64,000 bases of DNA from Gimesia sp. (GTDB taxonomy: Bacteria > Planctomycetota > Planctomycetia > Planctomycetales > Planctomycetaceae). Location: assembly GCF_040219335.1 (NCBI RefSeq), contig NZ_JAVJSQ010000021.1, forward strand, positions 1 through 64,000. Reading direction: 5' to 3'. The notes under the pieces were generated by a model that saw nothing but the letters and a program-made list of their open reading frames with translations, was not told the origin of the DNA and made no database searches. The translations under genes were made by a program, and so were the position numbers. Shown here piece after piece: positions 17,732-28,262 of the stretch. Position 1 is the first letter of the stretch. Every line of letters starts with the position of its first letter.

Positions 17732-18256
17732 ATGGAACAGAAAAAACAGGAACTGCAGTTCACAACATTGCTGACGGCCCATCGTCGTCAGTTGTATGCG
17801 TTTATCTACTCGCTGCTGACCGATCATACGGACGCGGAAGATGTCTACCAGCGCTGCAGCATGATCCTGTGGGACAAGTTTGATCAGTTTGACGCGGAAT
17901 GCGATTTTCTGCCCTGGGCCATGGGCATCGCCTTTTATGAAGTGAAAAACTTCCTGCGCGTCTCGTCCCGTGATCGGCACCATTTCTCCGAACAGTTGCT
18001 GAACCAGCTCTTTGAGCGAATGCAGGGCAGCAGTGCTCCCAATGTGCAACTCTCATCGTTGGAGAAGTGTTTGAAGTCTCTGCGTCAGAAGGATCTGTGG
18101 CTGGTGCAGCAGGTTTACTGGGAACGACGAAAATGTGCGTCCGTGGCGGAGGAGATGGGAATGAAAATCAACGCCCTCTATGACCGGGTGGGCCGCATCC
18201 GCAGTCAGTTGAGAGACTGTGTGCTGCGACGTGTGTCGGAGGTGGAACATGCCTGA
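17732..18256 (+). CDS. ECF RNA polymerase sigma factor (planctomycete/verrucomicrobial type)
   Basis: A 174-residue sigma-70 family factor. The sigma2 region contains YAFIYSLLTDHTDAEDVYQ and FLPWAMGIAFYEVKNFLR; the sigma4 region has CLKSLRQKDLWLVQQVYWERRKCASVAEEMGM and KINALYDRVGRIRSQLRDCV. This is the group expanded in planctomycetes and verrucomicrobia next to FecR and PSCyt genes. The ATG at 17732 is preferred to an upstream one at 17612, whose extra 40 residues resemble no sigma N-terminus. Its stop overlaps the start of the FecR gene by 8 bp, implying translational coupling and a sigma/regulator pair. Confidence 0.85.
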   Translation: MEQKKQELQFTTLLTAHRRQLYAFIYSLLTDHTDAEDVYQRCSMILWDKFDQFDAECDFLPWAMGIAFYEVKNFLRVSSRDRHHFSEQLLNQLFERMQGSSAPNVQLSSLEKCLKSLRQKDLWLVQQVYWERRKCASVAEEMGMKINALYDRVGRIRSQLRDCVLRRVSEVEHA

Positions 18257-19907
18257 AAAAGAACAACGGAACGTAGCAGAATTTCAGCGGCTGTTACATC
18301 GGCTCGCCGACGGTTCGCTCGATCAGACGGAAACAGAACAGCTGGAGTCGTTGCTGCTGGATCAGCCGGAACGTCAGACACAGTACCTGGAACTGATGTG
18401 TCTCGATGCTTCCCTGATGGAGCTGGGGGAAATCAGCAGAAGTGTCCCCGACTATAACATCAGTTACCCGCAAGAGAAGAAATCGGTCCCCTGGGGCGTG
18501 TGGATGCTGACAGTTTGTGCCGTGGCCTGCCTGGTCGTGGCGGCTGTCCTCTTTGTTTCCACAGGCAATGAACTCAAAAGCAAGGTAGCGCAACAGGAAG
18601 TCCCGACGCAACAGGAAGTCCCCGCACCACTGTCTGGCTCTCACCAGACCGCCGACAAACAGCCAGCGCAGGAACAATTCTCTAAAGCGACATTGATCGC
18701 AGGACACCGGGCGGTCTTCCGAGGAACACATTATCCCACGCTGACGGGCAGTCGCCTGCGGTTCGCTGAGAACTATATGCTGCAGGACGGCATGGTCAAA
18801 ATCCGCTTTGCCTCGGGAGCGGAAGTGATTCTCAAAGCACCCGCACTGTTCCAGGTGGCGGATGAAGAGGAACTGGTAGTGAACCTCGGCAAGTGCTCGG
18901 TCTATGCACCCGAGGGGGCCGAAGGTTTTAAAGTCAGCACGCCGACCAGTAATGTGGTTGACCTGGGGACGCGTTTTTCCGTGACGGTTACTGAAGACGG
19001 TGCCTCGAATGTGGCCGTTGTGGATGGTGAGGCGGAAGTCTCTTCGCTGAGCGATCCCCGCAAAAAGCGTCTGCTCAAAGGGGAGACCGCTTATGTGGGT
19101 ACCGACCTGAATGTAATGGACGGAGACCGCGAGCAGTCGCCTCAAGACTATATCGACGCCATCCCCGACCACCTGATTGCTTATGAATCGATTCCGGATG
19201 AACAGGGGCGGGCAAAGTCGCTGGCGTCTGTCTCCGTGCAGCGGGCGGGAGTGCAGCGCATTTATCAGGCCGACGATTTCATTCTGCCGGTCGTCAATCA
19301 TTACCGGCCCGGCTCTCATGCGTTCGGGGTCGTTCCCGCCGAGTCTCCCGCTGAGGAATTTAACCGGTTCGGCCCGATGAATCTGTTGTTTGCTTCGGGT
19401 TTCATCAACCCGGGCGGAGAGAAAGAAGTGCACCAGGGCGAATTTCAACTGGGACGCAACGGTACCCCCGGCATGAACCTGGTTTTCGATCAACCGGTGG
19501 TGAATGGACCTGGTCCTGACCTGATTATTTTCGATGCCCAGTCGATTGCCCACTCACTGGAGGGGGATGTGTTCCATTTGTACCCGCAGACCGATCACCC
19601 GACTGCCCGGCCGATAACGGTGCGGAAGTATGACATCGATGGTCATTCCGAGCAGGCACAGATCATGACCGGCTGCCGTTTGACCCAGTTGAGTCCCGAT
19701 TTCGCCGACGATGGAACGCCGCTGCCAATCGTAGCACGCTCGCAACTGGTGCATCAGGTTCCCTCGCGGCTGTTTGCCGTCGGGATTGATCTGGATGACA
19801 TGCAGATTCCGCCGGGCGGATCGATTACCGGACTGTTCCTGCAAGATGCCCAGGACGACGCCGACCGGATTGACCCGGTAGTCATTGTTGGACTTCCCCC
19901 CCGTTAA
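18249..19907 (+). CDS. FecR-domain transmembrane regulator (anti-sigma-like)
   Basis: A 552-residue protein: cytoplasmic helical N-terminus (residues 1-75, FQRLLHRLADGSLDQTETEQLESLL), one transmembrane helix (~80-103, VWMLTVCAVACLVVAAVLFV), then a FecR domain (~165-280) with MVKIRFASGAEVILKAPALFQV, VSTPTSNVVDLGTRFSVTV and VAVVDGEAEV. FecR-type proteins hold and release partner ECF sigma factors in response to an outer signal. The long C-terminal extracytoplasmic part is not recognised. GGAGG precedes the ATG at 18249, inside the sigma gene's 3' end. Start 18219 rejected as lacking this site. Confidence 0.8.
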   Translation: MPEKEQRNVAEFQRLLHRLADGSLDQTETEQLESLLLDQPERQTQYLELMCLDASLMELGEISRSVPDYNISYPQEKKSVPWGVWMLTVCAVACLVVAAVLFVSTGNELKSKVAQQEVPTQQEVPAPLSGSHQTADKQPAQEQFSKATLIAGHRAVFRGTHYPTLTGSRLRFAENYMLQDGMVKIRFASGAEVILKAPALFQVADEEELVVNLGKCSVYAPEGAEGFKVSTPTSNVVDLGTRFSVTVTEDGASNVAVVDGEAEVSSLSDPRKKRLLKGETAYVGTDLNVMDGDREQSPQDYIDAIPDHLIAYESIPDEQGRAKSLASVSVQRAGVQRIYQADDFILPVVNHYRPGSHAFGVVPAESPAEEFNRFGPMNLLFASGFINPGGEKEVHQGEFQLGRNGTPGMNLVFDQPVVNGPGPDLIIFDAQSIAHSLEGDVFHLYPQTDHPTARPITVRKYDIDGHSEQAQIMTGCRLTQLSPDFADDGTPLPIVARSQLVHQVPSRLFAVGIDLDDMQIPPGGSITGLFLQDAQDDADRIDPVVIVGLPPR

Positions 19908-19931
19908 ATATTGCTTACACCCTGGAATATT

Positions 19932-22900
19932 ATGCTTCAAAGATTCACAACAACCGTGTGCTGGCTTTTCATGACTCTGCTGACGATGTCTGCGGCAAAC
20001 GCTGCTGATATCTCGCCGGAAATGATGAAGTTCTTCGAGAACGAAGTCCGTCCGCTGCTGGCGGAACATTGCTGGTCCTGTCATGGGGCCAAGGAACAGA
20101 AAGGCGACCTGCGACTCGACACGCGCGGCCACACTCTGCTGGGAGGCGAGTCGGGCACTTCTGTGGTTCCGGGCAAGCCGGAGAAAAGTTTGCTGATTGA
20201 GGCGGTGCGTTATGAATCGTACGAGATGCCGCCCGCGGGAAAACTGCCAGAGCAGCAGATCAAGATCCTCGAAAAATGGGTTGCGCTGGGTGCACCATGG
20301 CCCGGGGCCGACGATACGGTTCCGCTGCGCAAAGAGCGGGGGCCCCGGTTTACTGCAGAAGACCGCGCCTGGTGGGCGATTCAGCCTCTGCAGGCTGTGA
20401 CAGTCCCTGCCGCGACCGGTGACGGGAGCAAAAACGAAATCGACCGGTTCATCCTCGCTCGTCAAAAAAAGCAGGGGTTAACACTGGCTCCGGAGGCGGA
20501 TCGGGAGTCGTTAATCCGACGGGTCTATTTCGATTTGCACGGCCTGCCTCCCACGCCACAGGAGGTGCAGGAGTTTGTGCAGGATCAGCGTCCCGATGCC
20601 TACGAGCGGCTGGTCGATCGTCTGCTGGCCAGTCCGCGTTATGGCGAACGCTGGGCCCGGCACTGGCTCGATGTGGTTCGCTATGCGGATTCCGACGGCT
20701 ACCGGGCCGACGGCTATCGTTCAAATGCCTGGCGCTATCGCGATTATGTGATCCGGTCGCTGAATGAGGATAAGCCTTACAGTCAGTTCGTGCTGGAACA
20801 GCTGGCGGGAGACGAGCTGTTTCCTGGTGACGTCGACGCCCAGATCGCCACCGGCTTTCTGACGCACGGGATTTATGAGTGGAACAGCCGTGATGTCGCC
20901 GGTCAGTGGGATATCATGTTGAACGAATTGACGGACACGGTCGGCGATGTCTTCCTCGGCGTGGGGATGCAATGTGCCCGCTGTCACGATCACAAGTTTG
21001 ATCCCGTGCTGCAGAAGGACTATTTCCAGTTACGCGCCTTCTTCGAACCGATTCTGATTGAGACCGCCCAGGAAGTGGGGACGCCGGAGCAACTGAAACA
21101 ATACCGCAGTGAACTGAGTGCCTGGGAGCAGGCGACCAAAGCGATTCGCGATGAGCTCGCGGTACTGGAAGCCCCGTATCGGAAGAAAGCCCGGGCTGTC
21201 ATCATCTCTTTTCCGCCTGATATCCAGGCGATGATTCACAAACCGGAAGAGAAACGGTCTCCACGGGAACAGCAGCTGGTCGAGCTGGCATGGCGGCAGG
21301 TAGAGCACAACTACCGGAATCTCGACAAACAGCTGAAGGGAGATGCGAAAGAAAAGATTTTGGCCCTGAGGCGTAAGCTGGCGAAGTTCGATCAACTGAA
21401 GCCGGAACCGCTGCCGCTGGCACAGCAGGTCCGGGATGTCGGGGCGCAGGCGCCTCAGACCAGGATTCCCAAGAAACGGACCGAATGCGACCCCGGTTTC
21501 CTGACGATTCTGGAAACACCGGCGGACGATTATTATGGCGCGCCGCAGCCGGGGACTACCAGTCGCAGGACCGCGTTGGCCCGCTGGCTCACGCAGGACA
21601 GTAACCCGTTATCGACGCGGGTGATCGTCAATCGCATCTGGCAATATCACTTTGGCAAAGGGCTGGCGCCGCACAGCAGCGATTTAGGTCGACTGGGTGG
21701 CCCGCCTTCGCATCCCGAATTGCTGGACTGGCTGACACAGCGGTTTCTGAACGGAGGCTGGCGGTTCAAGAGTCTGCACCGTCTGATCGTCACCTCAGCC
21801 ACCTATCGACAGTCGACGCAGCATCCTCAGGAAGCGTCGATGTTCGCCCTCGATCCTGCCAACAAATATTACTGGTGTGCGGAGACACGCCGCCTGGATG
21901 CGGAACAGATTCGCGATTCGATCCTGGCGGTGACCGGCCAGCTGGATCTCAAGGCGGGCGGCCCCGGTGTGACTCCCAGCGTCCCTCGCCGGTCCATCTA
22001 TTTGCGGATGATGCGCAACAGCCGTGATCCATTGCTGCAGGTGTTCGACATGCCCCGGTTCTTCACCAGCGTGTCGGCCCGCGATACGACAACCTCTCCC
22101 GTGCAGTCACTGCAGCTGTTCAACAGCCAGCAGATGCTGCGGTTCGCCGATCAGCTTGCGCAACGGGCCTTCCAGGAAGCGGCCGCTGTTCCCTCAGCCG
22201 ATCAGGAAGAGTTGGCTCTGAGGCGCGCGTGGCAAATCGCCTTCGGGAGACCGGTGACCTCGGGTGAACTGTCACAGGCCCGGGAGTTTCTCGATCGTGA
22301 ATCCAGACTGCTGTCGGAACAGAAACCGACCGTCGATCTGCAGCAGTTCGAAACCGCGACGATGCCTTACCGCAACGGGCAGTCGGTGGTGTTTCACGCC
22401 GATAAGCCCTCTTCGTTCTATGTCGCCGATAACCGGCGGCTGACGCCGAATGATTTTACCATTGAAGCCTACTTCCAGATTAAGTCGATCTATGAATCCG
22501 GGGCGGTGCGGACGATTGTTTCGAAGTGGAGCGGCAAGGTATCTGAGCCGGGCTGGCTGTTTGGCGTGACGGGCCGCGGTTCGCGCCGCAAGCCGCAAAC
22601 GCTGGTCTTTCGGACCTATGGTAAAAAGCGGAACGGAAAGCTGGGCGACGAAATTGTCTTTTCGGATCAGCATATTGAATTCAATACGCCCTATTATGCC
22701 GCGGTCAGTTTTCATGTGACGGACGAACGGGCCGGCTCGATTGACTTCTTCCTGAAAGACCTTTCGAACGACGATGAGCAGCTGGGGAAGATTACGAAAC
22801 AGCACCAGACTGTTGAGGTGCACGACAATCGTCTGGCACTGGCCATCGGCCGCATGGTCCAGAATAAGAACAGCCTGTTTGACGGGCTGATTGACGAGGT

Positions 22901-23144
22901 CCGCCTGTCATCGGCGGCGCTGGATGTTCCGTCCCTGCTGTATACGCAGGAATCCATTACTGAGAAGACGCTGGGGTACTGGCGGTTCGATCCCGTACCG
23001 GGCATGTTTGAGGACAGTTCGTCCCATCAGTATGACATCACGCGGGATGACCGGCCGACAGCAGCCAGTGATCCCCGTCGTGCGGCGTTTGCTGATCTGT
23101 GCCACATTCTGTTGAACTCGAATGAATTTTTATACGTTGATTGA
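19932..23144 (+). CDS. PSD1 planctomycete cytochrome c protein (PSCyt1-DUF1549-DUF1553) with LamG insertion
   Basis: A 1070-residue exported protein. After a signal peptide comes the planctomycete cytochrome domain with heme motif CWSCH (C47, C50, H51), then DUF1549/PSCyt2 (IDRFILARQKKQGL, YGERWARHWLDVVRYADSDGY) with a second CARCH motif, then DUF1553/PSD1 (NPLSTRVIVNRIWQYHFGKGL). Residues ~815-970 form a LamG/concanavalin-like segment (NDFTIEAYFQIKSIYESG, LFDGLIDEVRLSSAAL) placed before the last PSD1 block (ADLCHILLNSNEFLYVD), i.e. inserted in the domain end. The ATG at 19932 is preferred over TTG 19911 because GGA precedes it. Cotranscribed with the sigma, FecR and DUF1501 genes. Confidence 0.9.
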   Translation: MLQRFTTTVCWLFMTLLTMSAANAADISPEMMKFFENEVRPLLAEHCWSCHGAKEQKGDLRLDTRGHTLLGGESGTSVVPGKPEKSLLIEAVRYESYEMPPAGKLPEQQIKILEKWVALGAPWPGADDTVPLRKERGPRFTAEDRAWWAIQPLQAVTVPAATGDGSKNEIDRFILARQKKQGLTLAPEADRESLIRRVYFDLHGLPPTPQEVQEFVQDQRPDAYERLVDRLLASPRYGERWARHWLDVVRYADSDGYRADGYRSNAWRYRDYVIRSLNEDKPYSQFVLEQLAGDELFPGDVDAQIATGFLTHGIYEWNSRDVAGQWDIMLNELTDTVGDVFLGVGMQCARCHDHKFDPVLQKDYFQLRAFFEPILIETAQEVGTPEQLKQYRSELSAWEQATKAIRDELAVLEAPYRKKARAVIISFPPDIQAMIHKPEEKRSPREQQLVELAWRQVEHNYRNLDKQLKGDAKEKILALRRKLAKFDQLKPEPLPLAQQVRDVGAQAPQTRIPKKRTECDPGFLTILETPADDYYGAPQPGTTSRRTALARWLTQDSNPLSTRVIVNRIWQYHFGKGLAPHSSDLGRLGGPPSHPELLDWLTQRFLNGGWRFKSLHRLIVTSATYRQSTQHPQEASMFALDPANKYYWCAETRRLDAEQIRDSILAVTGQLDLKAGGPGVTPSVPRRSIYLRMMRNSRDPLLQVFDMPRFFTSVSARDTTTSPVQSLQLFNSQQMLRFADQLAQRAFQEAAAVPSADQEELALRRAWQIAFGRPVTSGELSQAREFLDRESRLLSEQKPTVDLQQFETATMPYRNGQSVVFHADKPSSFYVADNRRLTPNDFTIEAYFQIKSIYESGAVRTIVSKWSGKVSEPGWLFGVTGRGSRRKPQTLVFRTYGKKRNGKLGDEIVFSDQHIEFNTPYYAAVSFHVTDERAGSIDFFLKDLSNDDEQLGKITKQHQTVEVHDNRLALAIGRMVQNKNSLFDGLIDEVRLSSAALDVPSLLYTQESITEKTLGYWRFDPVPGMFEDSSSHQYDITRDDRPTAASDPRRAAFADLCHILLNSNEFLYVD

Positions 23145-23152
23145 GGCGCTCC

Positions 23153-24586
23153 ATGTACTCTACACCACATATTGAAACACCCCGCACCCGACGCGAGTTT
23201 CTGGAACGCAGCGGGCTCGGCTTTGGTTCCGTTGCCCTCGCCAGTCTGCTGGCACAGGCAGAGAGTTCCTCTGCTGCGGGGGGATCAGTGCCTGTTACAG
23301 GGCCTGTTCCTCATCACAAGCCGACGGCGAAGAATATTATCTTCCTGTTCATGGAAGGGGGACCGAGCCACATTGATCTGTTCGATCCCAAGCCGCTGTT
23401 GAACAAGCTGGCAGGACAGACTCTGCCGGACAGCTTCGGTCAGATTCTGACCGCCGCCGGGGAATCCCGGTCTCCCTTGCTGATCTCGAAGCGAAAGTGG
23501 AAACAGCATGGCGAAGCGGGGACCTGGGTCTCGGACTGGCTGCCCGAAATTGCGACCTGCGTCGATGACATCGCCGTGATCCGCTCCTGCTGGGCCGATG
23601 GTCTGAACCATTCCTCCAGTGTCTGCCAGATGAATACGTGCTCGCTGATCGGCGGTCGTCCTTCGCTGGGAAGCTGGGTGACGTACGGGCTCGGTTCGGA
23701 AAACAGGAACCTCCCCTCGTTCGTGGTCATGCAGGATAATCGTTCTTCCGTGGTGAATGGTCCGCGAAACTGGGGCACCGGGTTCATGCCCGCGGTGTAC
23801 CAGGGAATTCGATTACAGGAAGGCAAGCAGCCGATTCCGAATCTGAATAATCCGGAAGGTGTGACAGACGCCCGACAACGCGAAAAACTGTCGTATTTGA
23901 AATCCTTGAATCAGGGATATGCCCGGCAGCACGCCCGGCAGACAGAGCTTGATGCACGCATCGCCAGTTACGAACTCGCCTTTCGGATGCAGTCCGAAGC
24001 ACCCGAGGCGGTCGACCTGAGCCAGGAGACCGCAGCCACCCGCAAGCTGTACGGGATGGATCAGCAGGAAACATCGTCCTTCGGGCGACTCTGCCTGATG
24101 TCACGCCGACTGGTGGAGCGGGGCGTCCGTTTCGTGCAACTGTATCATGGCGCCGGCAGTAAGTGGGATGCCCATTCGGGGATTGAGAAGAATCACACCC
24201 AGCACTGCAAGGCGATGGATCTCCCCGTAGCCGGACTGATCCGGGACTTGAAGCAACGGGGATTACTGGATGAGACACTCGTGGTGTGGGGAGGCGAATT
24301 TGGACGCACTCCCATGTCGGAAAAGGGAGACGGCCGCGATCACAACCCGACCGGATTCACTATGTGGATGGCTGGCGGTGGAGTCAAAGGGGGACAGACC
24401 ATCGGGTCTACCGATGAACTGGGGCTGCGGGCGATTGAAGATCGGATGCACGTTCACGATCTGCACGCCACGATTCTGCACCTGCTGGGCCTGGACCGGA
24501 TGAAACTCACATACGAATACAACGGCCGCCCCGAACGTCCTACGGTCAATGAAGGTGAGTTCCAAACGAAGCTGGTGACTGGTTGA
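23153..24586 (+). CDS. DUF1501 (sulfatase-like) Tat-exported protein
   Basis: A 477-residue protein with a twin-arginine signal (TRREFLERSGLGFGSVALAS) and the DUF1501 domain, an alkaline-phosphatase-superfamily relative: IIFLFMEGGPSHIDLFDPKP near the N-terminus, ARQTELDARIASYELAFRMQ in the middle and VVWGGEFGRTPMSE followed by RDHNP near the C-terminus. DUF1501 proteins are almost always encoded beside a PSD1 cytochrome protein in planctomycetes and are thought to work with it. Start 23153 has GAGG 6 nt upstream and leaves an 8-bp gap after the PSD1 stop. Enzymatic activity is unproven for the family. Confidence 0.9.
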   Translation: MYSTPHIETPRTRREFLERSGLGFGSVALASLLAQAESSSAAGGSVPVTGPVPHHKPTAKNIIFLFMEGGPSHIDLFDPKPLLNKLAGQTLPDSFGQILTAAGESRSPLLISKRKWKQHGEAGTWVSDWLPEIATCVDDIAVIRSCWADGLNHSSSVCQMNTCSLIGGRPSLGSWVTYGLGSENRNLPSFVVMQDNRSSVVNGPRNWGTGFMPAVYQGIRLQEGKQPIPNLNNPEGVTDARQREKLSYLKSLNQGYARQHARQTELDARIASYELAFRMQSEAPEAVDLSQETAATRKLYGMDQQETSSFGRLCLMSRRLVERGVRFVQLYHGAGSKWDAHSGIEKNHTQHCKAMDLPVAGLIRDLKQRGLLDETLVVWGGEFGRTPMSEKGDGRDHNPTGFTMWMAGGGVKGGQTIGSTDELGLRAIEDRMHVHDLHATILHLLGLDRMKLTYEYNGRPERPTVNEGEFQTKLVTG

Positions 24587-24629
24587 ACTGACTATTTAAA
24601 CAAGGGGGCATCATCAGTGGAGATCCCCA

Positions 24630-24652
24630 GGATTAAGCATTTCGATTAATCC
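24630..24652. terminator. Weak hairpin between convergent operons
   Basis: GGATTAA (24630-24636) pairs with TTAATCC (24646-24652) across a 9-nt loop in the 89-bp gap between the DUF1501 and DUF1552 stops. No strong T-run is present on either strand. Confidence 0.4.
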
Positions 24653-24675
24653 AGTCCTGTTTGTGTTTTCAGATC

Positions 24676-26064
24676 TCAGGAGCTGGTGGGGATCTCTGAG
24701 ATCTGTTTGGTGGCGATTCCGACGGGGCGGTCCAGCGGGATGCCGGCACAGGTCAGTAACGTCGTCAGCAGGTCGCCCTGGTTGCCCTTTACATCGGGCA
24801 GGAAGCGTCCCGTGTTGATCGCACCGCCGCCGCTTCCGGCGAGGATGAAAGGCAGGTTGGCGCGGGTGTGGCGGTCGCCGTCTTCGAGGCCTGAGCCCCA
24901 CATCATGATGCAGTTCTCGAGCAGGGTGCCGTCCCCTTCTTTCAGGCTGTGCATTTTGTTGACCATGTAGGCGAACTGGTCGATGTTGAATTTCGTGATC
25001 GCTGCGACTTTATCGACTTTTTTCTTCTCACCATTGTGGTGGGTTTGCGAATGGTGCTGGTCTCTGAAACCGAGTTCAGGGTACGAGACGCCATTCGGGG
25101 TCGAACCGATGTAGGTGCAGACGCGGGTCGTGTCGGTCTGGAAGGCGAGCACGTTGAGATCGCACATCACCTGCATGTATTCGCTGCGTTTGTCTCCTTC
25201 GGGAATCTTGATCTCGATAGGAGGTGAGTCAGTTTTGTGACTGCGGCTGGGGCGGACTCCCGCTTTCTCGAGGGCCGCTTCTTTCTGACGCATTTCGATG
25301 GCGGCGATCCGGCGTTCTACCGAACGAACACTGTCGAGGTATTGATCCAGTTTCTTCTGGTCGGTCGAAGACAGCGTACGACGCAGATCGCGGGCGCCGC
25401 CGATCACCAGGTCCAGCATGCTGCGATCTAAACTGCTCATTCCGTTTGCCGACAGTCCGTCCCCTTGTTCCTTTTTGTTGAACAGACGGTTCAGCACGTT
25501 GCGAGGATTGGTCTCGGCGGGAACCGCCTGGGTCGGCGAGCGGAAGCTGCAGTGGGAATAGTAGGCTTCGTTCAGGCCCGCCTGGTTTTCCTTCCAGGTT
25601 TGGGGCATTGTGGCCAGTTCCAGTGACGGGAGGGCGGTAAACGCACCCAGGGAATTCGCGGCGATCTGATCGGCGGAGATGGAAATACTGATCTCGTCCC
25701 GCTTGTCCGGATCAGGCAAATCCGCGGTCAGCCAGGTCGAGAGTTCCAGCGCGTGTGGCGCGCCGCGAAACGGACCGTTGGAAACACCCTCGATCCCCTT
25801 CATCAGCAGACACTGGTCGATCACCGGGCGCAGCGATTCCAGGGCTGGGGGCGGCGATTTCAGAAACGTCTGGGGATCCTTGGGCCAGAACTGATCCATA
25901 ATCACGCCATGTGGCATATACATGAATCCCAGGCGGACCGGCGGCTTGAACGCTTTTTTCTCGCTGGCTTCGGCCCAGCCCATGACATCCAGTAGAGGCA
26001 GAGCCAGGGCGGCTCCGAGGCCTTTCAGACAGGTACGACGATCGATTGCTTTATAATTGCTCAT
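24676..26064 (-). CDS. DUF1552 Tat-exported protein
   Basis: A 462-residue protein with a Tat signal ([20 protein letters not shown]) and the DUF1552 domain: [19 protein letters not shown], a central [18 protein letters not shown] with HHSQTHH, and [31 protein letters not shown] near the end. In planctomycetes DUF1552 genes lie directly downstream of DUF1592 cytochrome genes, as here, where the gap is 93 bp. The pair parallels the PSD1/DUF1501 pair on the opposite strand. Function is unknown; the family shows distant similarity to DUF1501. Confidence 0.9.
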   Translation of the reverse strand: MSNYKAIDRRTCLKGLGAALALPLLDVMGWAEASEKKAFKPPVRLGFMYMPHGVIMDQFWPKDPQTFLKSPPPALESLRPVIDQCLLMKGIEGVSNGPFRGAPHALELSTWLTADLPDPDKRDEISISISADQIAANSLGAFTALPSLELATMPQTWKENQAGLNEAYYSHCSFRSPTQAVPAETNPRNVLNRLFNKKEQGDGLSANGMSSLDRSMLDLVIGGARDLRRTLSSTDQKKLDQYLDSVRSVERRIAAIEMRQKEAALEKAGVRPSRSHKTDSPPIEIKIPEGDKRSEYMQVMCDLNVLAFQTDTTRVCTYIGSTPNGVSYPELGFRDQHHSQTHHNGEKKKVDKVAAITKFNIDQFAYMVNKMHSLKEGDGTLLENCIMMWGSGLEDGDRHTRANLPFILAGSGGGAINTGRFLPDVKGNQGDLLTTLLTCAGIPLDRPVGIATKQISEIPTSS

Positions 26065-26157
26065 GGGAAAGCCTTTGGGTGGGTTGCAGAGGAAAACTTA
26101 AATTGTACGACGGGTTGCAAGTCCGTCATGCAAAGAGGGTGCTGTGTGGTCCGCCTG

Positions 26158-28083
26158 TCACTCAATTCGACGATGCGTGAAGGGGTAACTGGTGACGACC
26201 TCGGTGATCAGCGTCTGCATGCGATAATCGTCTTTCGCGATCTTCTGCATCAGTTCATCGATCACAATTTCGTCATACCCTTCCAGGCGTCGGCATAATG
26301 CATAGGCTAACAGACGCTCGACCAGATTGCGAGAAAACTTTACGCTCTGGTCGGAGATAATGGCTTTGAGTTCCTGGGGATTGGAAAAATTCCTGCCGCC
26401 CGGAAGCTCACCGGAAGCATCGATGGACTGGCCGTTTTCGTCTTTGTCGCGCCAGCGTCCGATAGCGTCGAAGTTCTCCAGACCGAATCCGATCGGATCG
26501 AGCAGGCGATGGCAGTTGGCGCAGACCGCTTCGGAGCGGTGCAGTTCGGTCCGTTCGCGGAGCGTCAGGTTGGCGATCTGTTTTTTGTCCTGTTTCTCCA
26601 GCGAAGGGACATTGGGCGGGGCGGCGGGAACGTGATCTCCGAGGACCTGTTCCAGCACCCAGACGCCCCTGTTGACGGGGCTGGTGCGGTTGGGGAACGA
26701 TGTTGCGGCCAATACGCCGGGCATTCCCAGGATTCCACCTCGATTGCCGTTGGTCAGTATGACCTTCCGCATCCTGGGGCCGGTGACGGTTTTTTCCAGG
26801 CCGTAGATTGTGGCCAGGTTCCCGTTGAGGTACGTGTAATCGCTGTTGATGAAATTCGAAACGCTGCGGTTCTCGCGGACGATGCTTTCGAAAAACAGGC
26901 GGGCCTCGTCGTACATGGCTGTCCGCATGTCGGCGGTCATCTGCGGGAATTTCTCAGGGTCGAAGGTCCGCGTGTGTATATCTCCCAGCTTGAGCCACTG
27001 CGCTCCAAAGCCATCAAACAGGGCTCGTGATCGCGGATCCAGCAACATACGCGTGACCTGAGCTTTCAAGACCGGTAGCTCATGCAGTTTTCCCTGGTCG
27101 GCCAGTGTCATCAGCTCCGCGTCAGGCATGGTGGCCCAGAGCAGATACGAAAGACGCGAGGCGAGCTGAAAATCATCAAGGGGCACGATGTCCTTTTTCG
27201 TCTCCACCTCTTTGGCTGGAGTGATAAACAGGAACTGCGGCGACACCAGGATCGCCTTGAGCATCAGTCGGCAGGAGGCCTGGTAGCTGAGCTTGTTCTG
27301 TTTTGCCAGATCAAACACATTCAGCAGGACATCGATTTCTGCAGAGGTGGGCGGGCGGCGATAGGCTTTTCGTGCCAGTGACTGCGCGACCTTGCGTACG
27401 GCTGCCTGCTCGTCTGACCCGGACCGGGGAGTTTTTCCAAAGAGCTGCTGTTGTATTTCAGTAGGTGGTTCTCCTTCCGGTGCCACCACCTGATTCAGGA
27501 CTTTTTCAGAGATGGTCAGGTACTGTTCGAGTTGCAGCGGGGACAGCGAATTGAGATAGCCTTCGCCGCTGACTTCGTCCGGCAGACTGGCAACGATGTC
27601 TGGATCGACGTCTAAGAGGTCGTGGAGCGTGTTGCCATATTCCGTTTTTGTGAGCCGCCGAATGACAAACGGGCCTGGATCTTTGGGGCTGAGATATTTC
27701 ACTTTCTGCAGCCATTCTGCAAACATCTGACGTTCTTTGTCAGATGGCTGATCCAGTCCTTCGGGGGGCATGTCGTGCGCTTTCACGCGGGCTGCGGACT
27801 TTTTCCACTTCTCGCTGAAGGCGGCATGGCCGGGACTTTGCAGAGCCGGGTCAAAGCTGAGGCCGGCTTCGGTGGGTCGCCTGTTCTGATGACAGTCGAT
27901 GCAATATTTTTTGATGAAAGGTTTAACCTGTTTATCGAAAAACTGCTTGGCGTCCGTTTTGTGTGCAGCCAGCGTTTTATCTGCGTTGGACTCAGCGTGA
28001 CCAGTGACAGGGCTGGCCCACAGGATGCCCAGCACCATCACGGTGATCGCGCTACGGACAAAATGTGCCTTAGTGATACTCAT
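26158..28083 (-). CDS. DUF1592-type planctomycete cytochrome protein
   Basis: A 641-residue exported protein with signal peptide (residues 1-30), an N-terminal cytochrome segment with CIDCH (C61, C64, H65), then the DUF1587-DUF1595-DUF1592-DUF1588-DUF1585 string: [58 protein letters not shown], a second heme-like motif [22 protein letters not shown], and [17 protein letters not shown] at the end. GGAG lies 7 nt before the ATG. Upstream partner of the DUF1552 gene. Likely a periplasmic multidomain redox protein; substrate unknown. Confidence 0.9.
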   Translation of the reverse strand: MSITKAHFVRSAITVMVLGILWASPVTGHAESNADKTLAAHKTDAKQFFDKQVKPFIKKYCIDCHQNRRPTEAGLSFDPALQSPGHAAFSEKWKKSAARVKAHDMPPEGLDQPSDKERQMFAEWLQKVKYLSPKDPGPFVIRRLTKTEYGNTLHDLLDVDPDIVASLPDEVSGEGYLNSLSPLQLEQYLTISEKVLNQVVAPEGEPPTEIQQQLFGKTPRSGSDEQAAVRKVAQSLARKAYRRPPTSAEIDVLLNVFDLAKQNKLSYQASCRLMLKAILVSPQFLFITPAKEVETKKDIVPLDDFQLASRLSYLLWATMPDAELMTLADQGKLHELPVLKAQVTRMLLDPRSRALFDGFGAQWLKLGDIHTRTFDPEKFPQMTADMRTAMYDEARLFFESIVRENRSVSNFINSDYTYLNGNLATIYGLEKTVTGPRMRKVILTNGNRGGILGMPGVLAATSFPNRTSPVNRGVWVLEQVLGDHVPAAPPNVPSLEKQDKKQIANLTLRERTELHRSEAVCANCHRLLDPIGFGLENFDAIGRWRDKDENGQSIDASGELPGGRNFSNPQELKAIISDQSVKFSRNLVERLLAYALCRRLEGYDEIVIDELMQKIAKDDYRMQTLITEVVTSYPFTHRRIE

Positions 28084-28262
28084 TCAAAAACTCCTCAGTC
28101 AGCATACTTTATACACATGCATTGTAGTTGCTGTCTGGTACACTGTAAATAACGGGCCGAGCTGAGGTCGCTTCGGGAGAGCCTGGCAATGACAATTCAC
28201 GGAATTTTCACTCTTAAAAAAACGTGCGAGACGTATCAAACCATATTCGAGGGTGAGGCAGA

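Noticed and set aside
28084-28160. Third ECF promoter of the CHAT type upstream of the DUF1592 gene
   Set aside because: A TTTACAGTGTA-like stretch is present, but no GGGAAGATTT block lies at the required distance.
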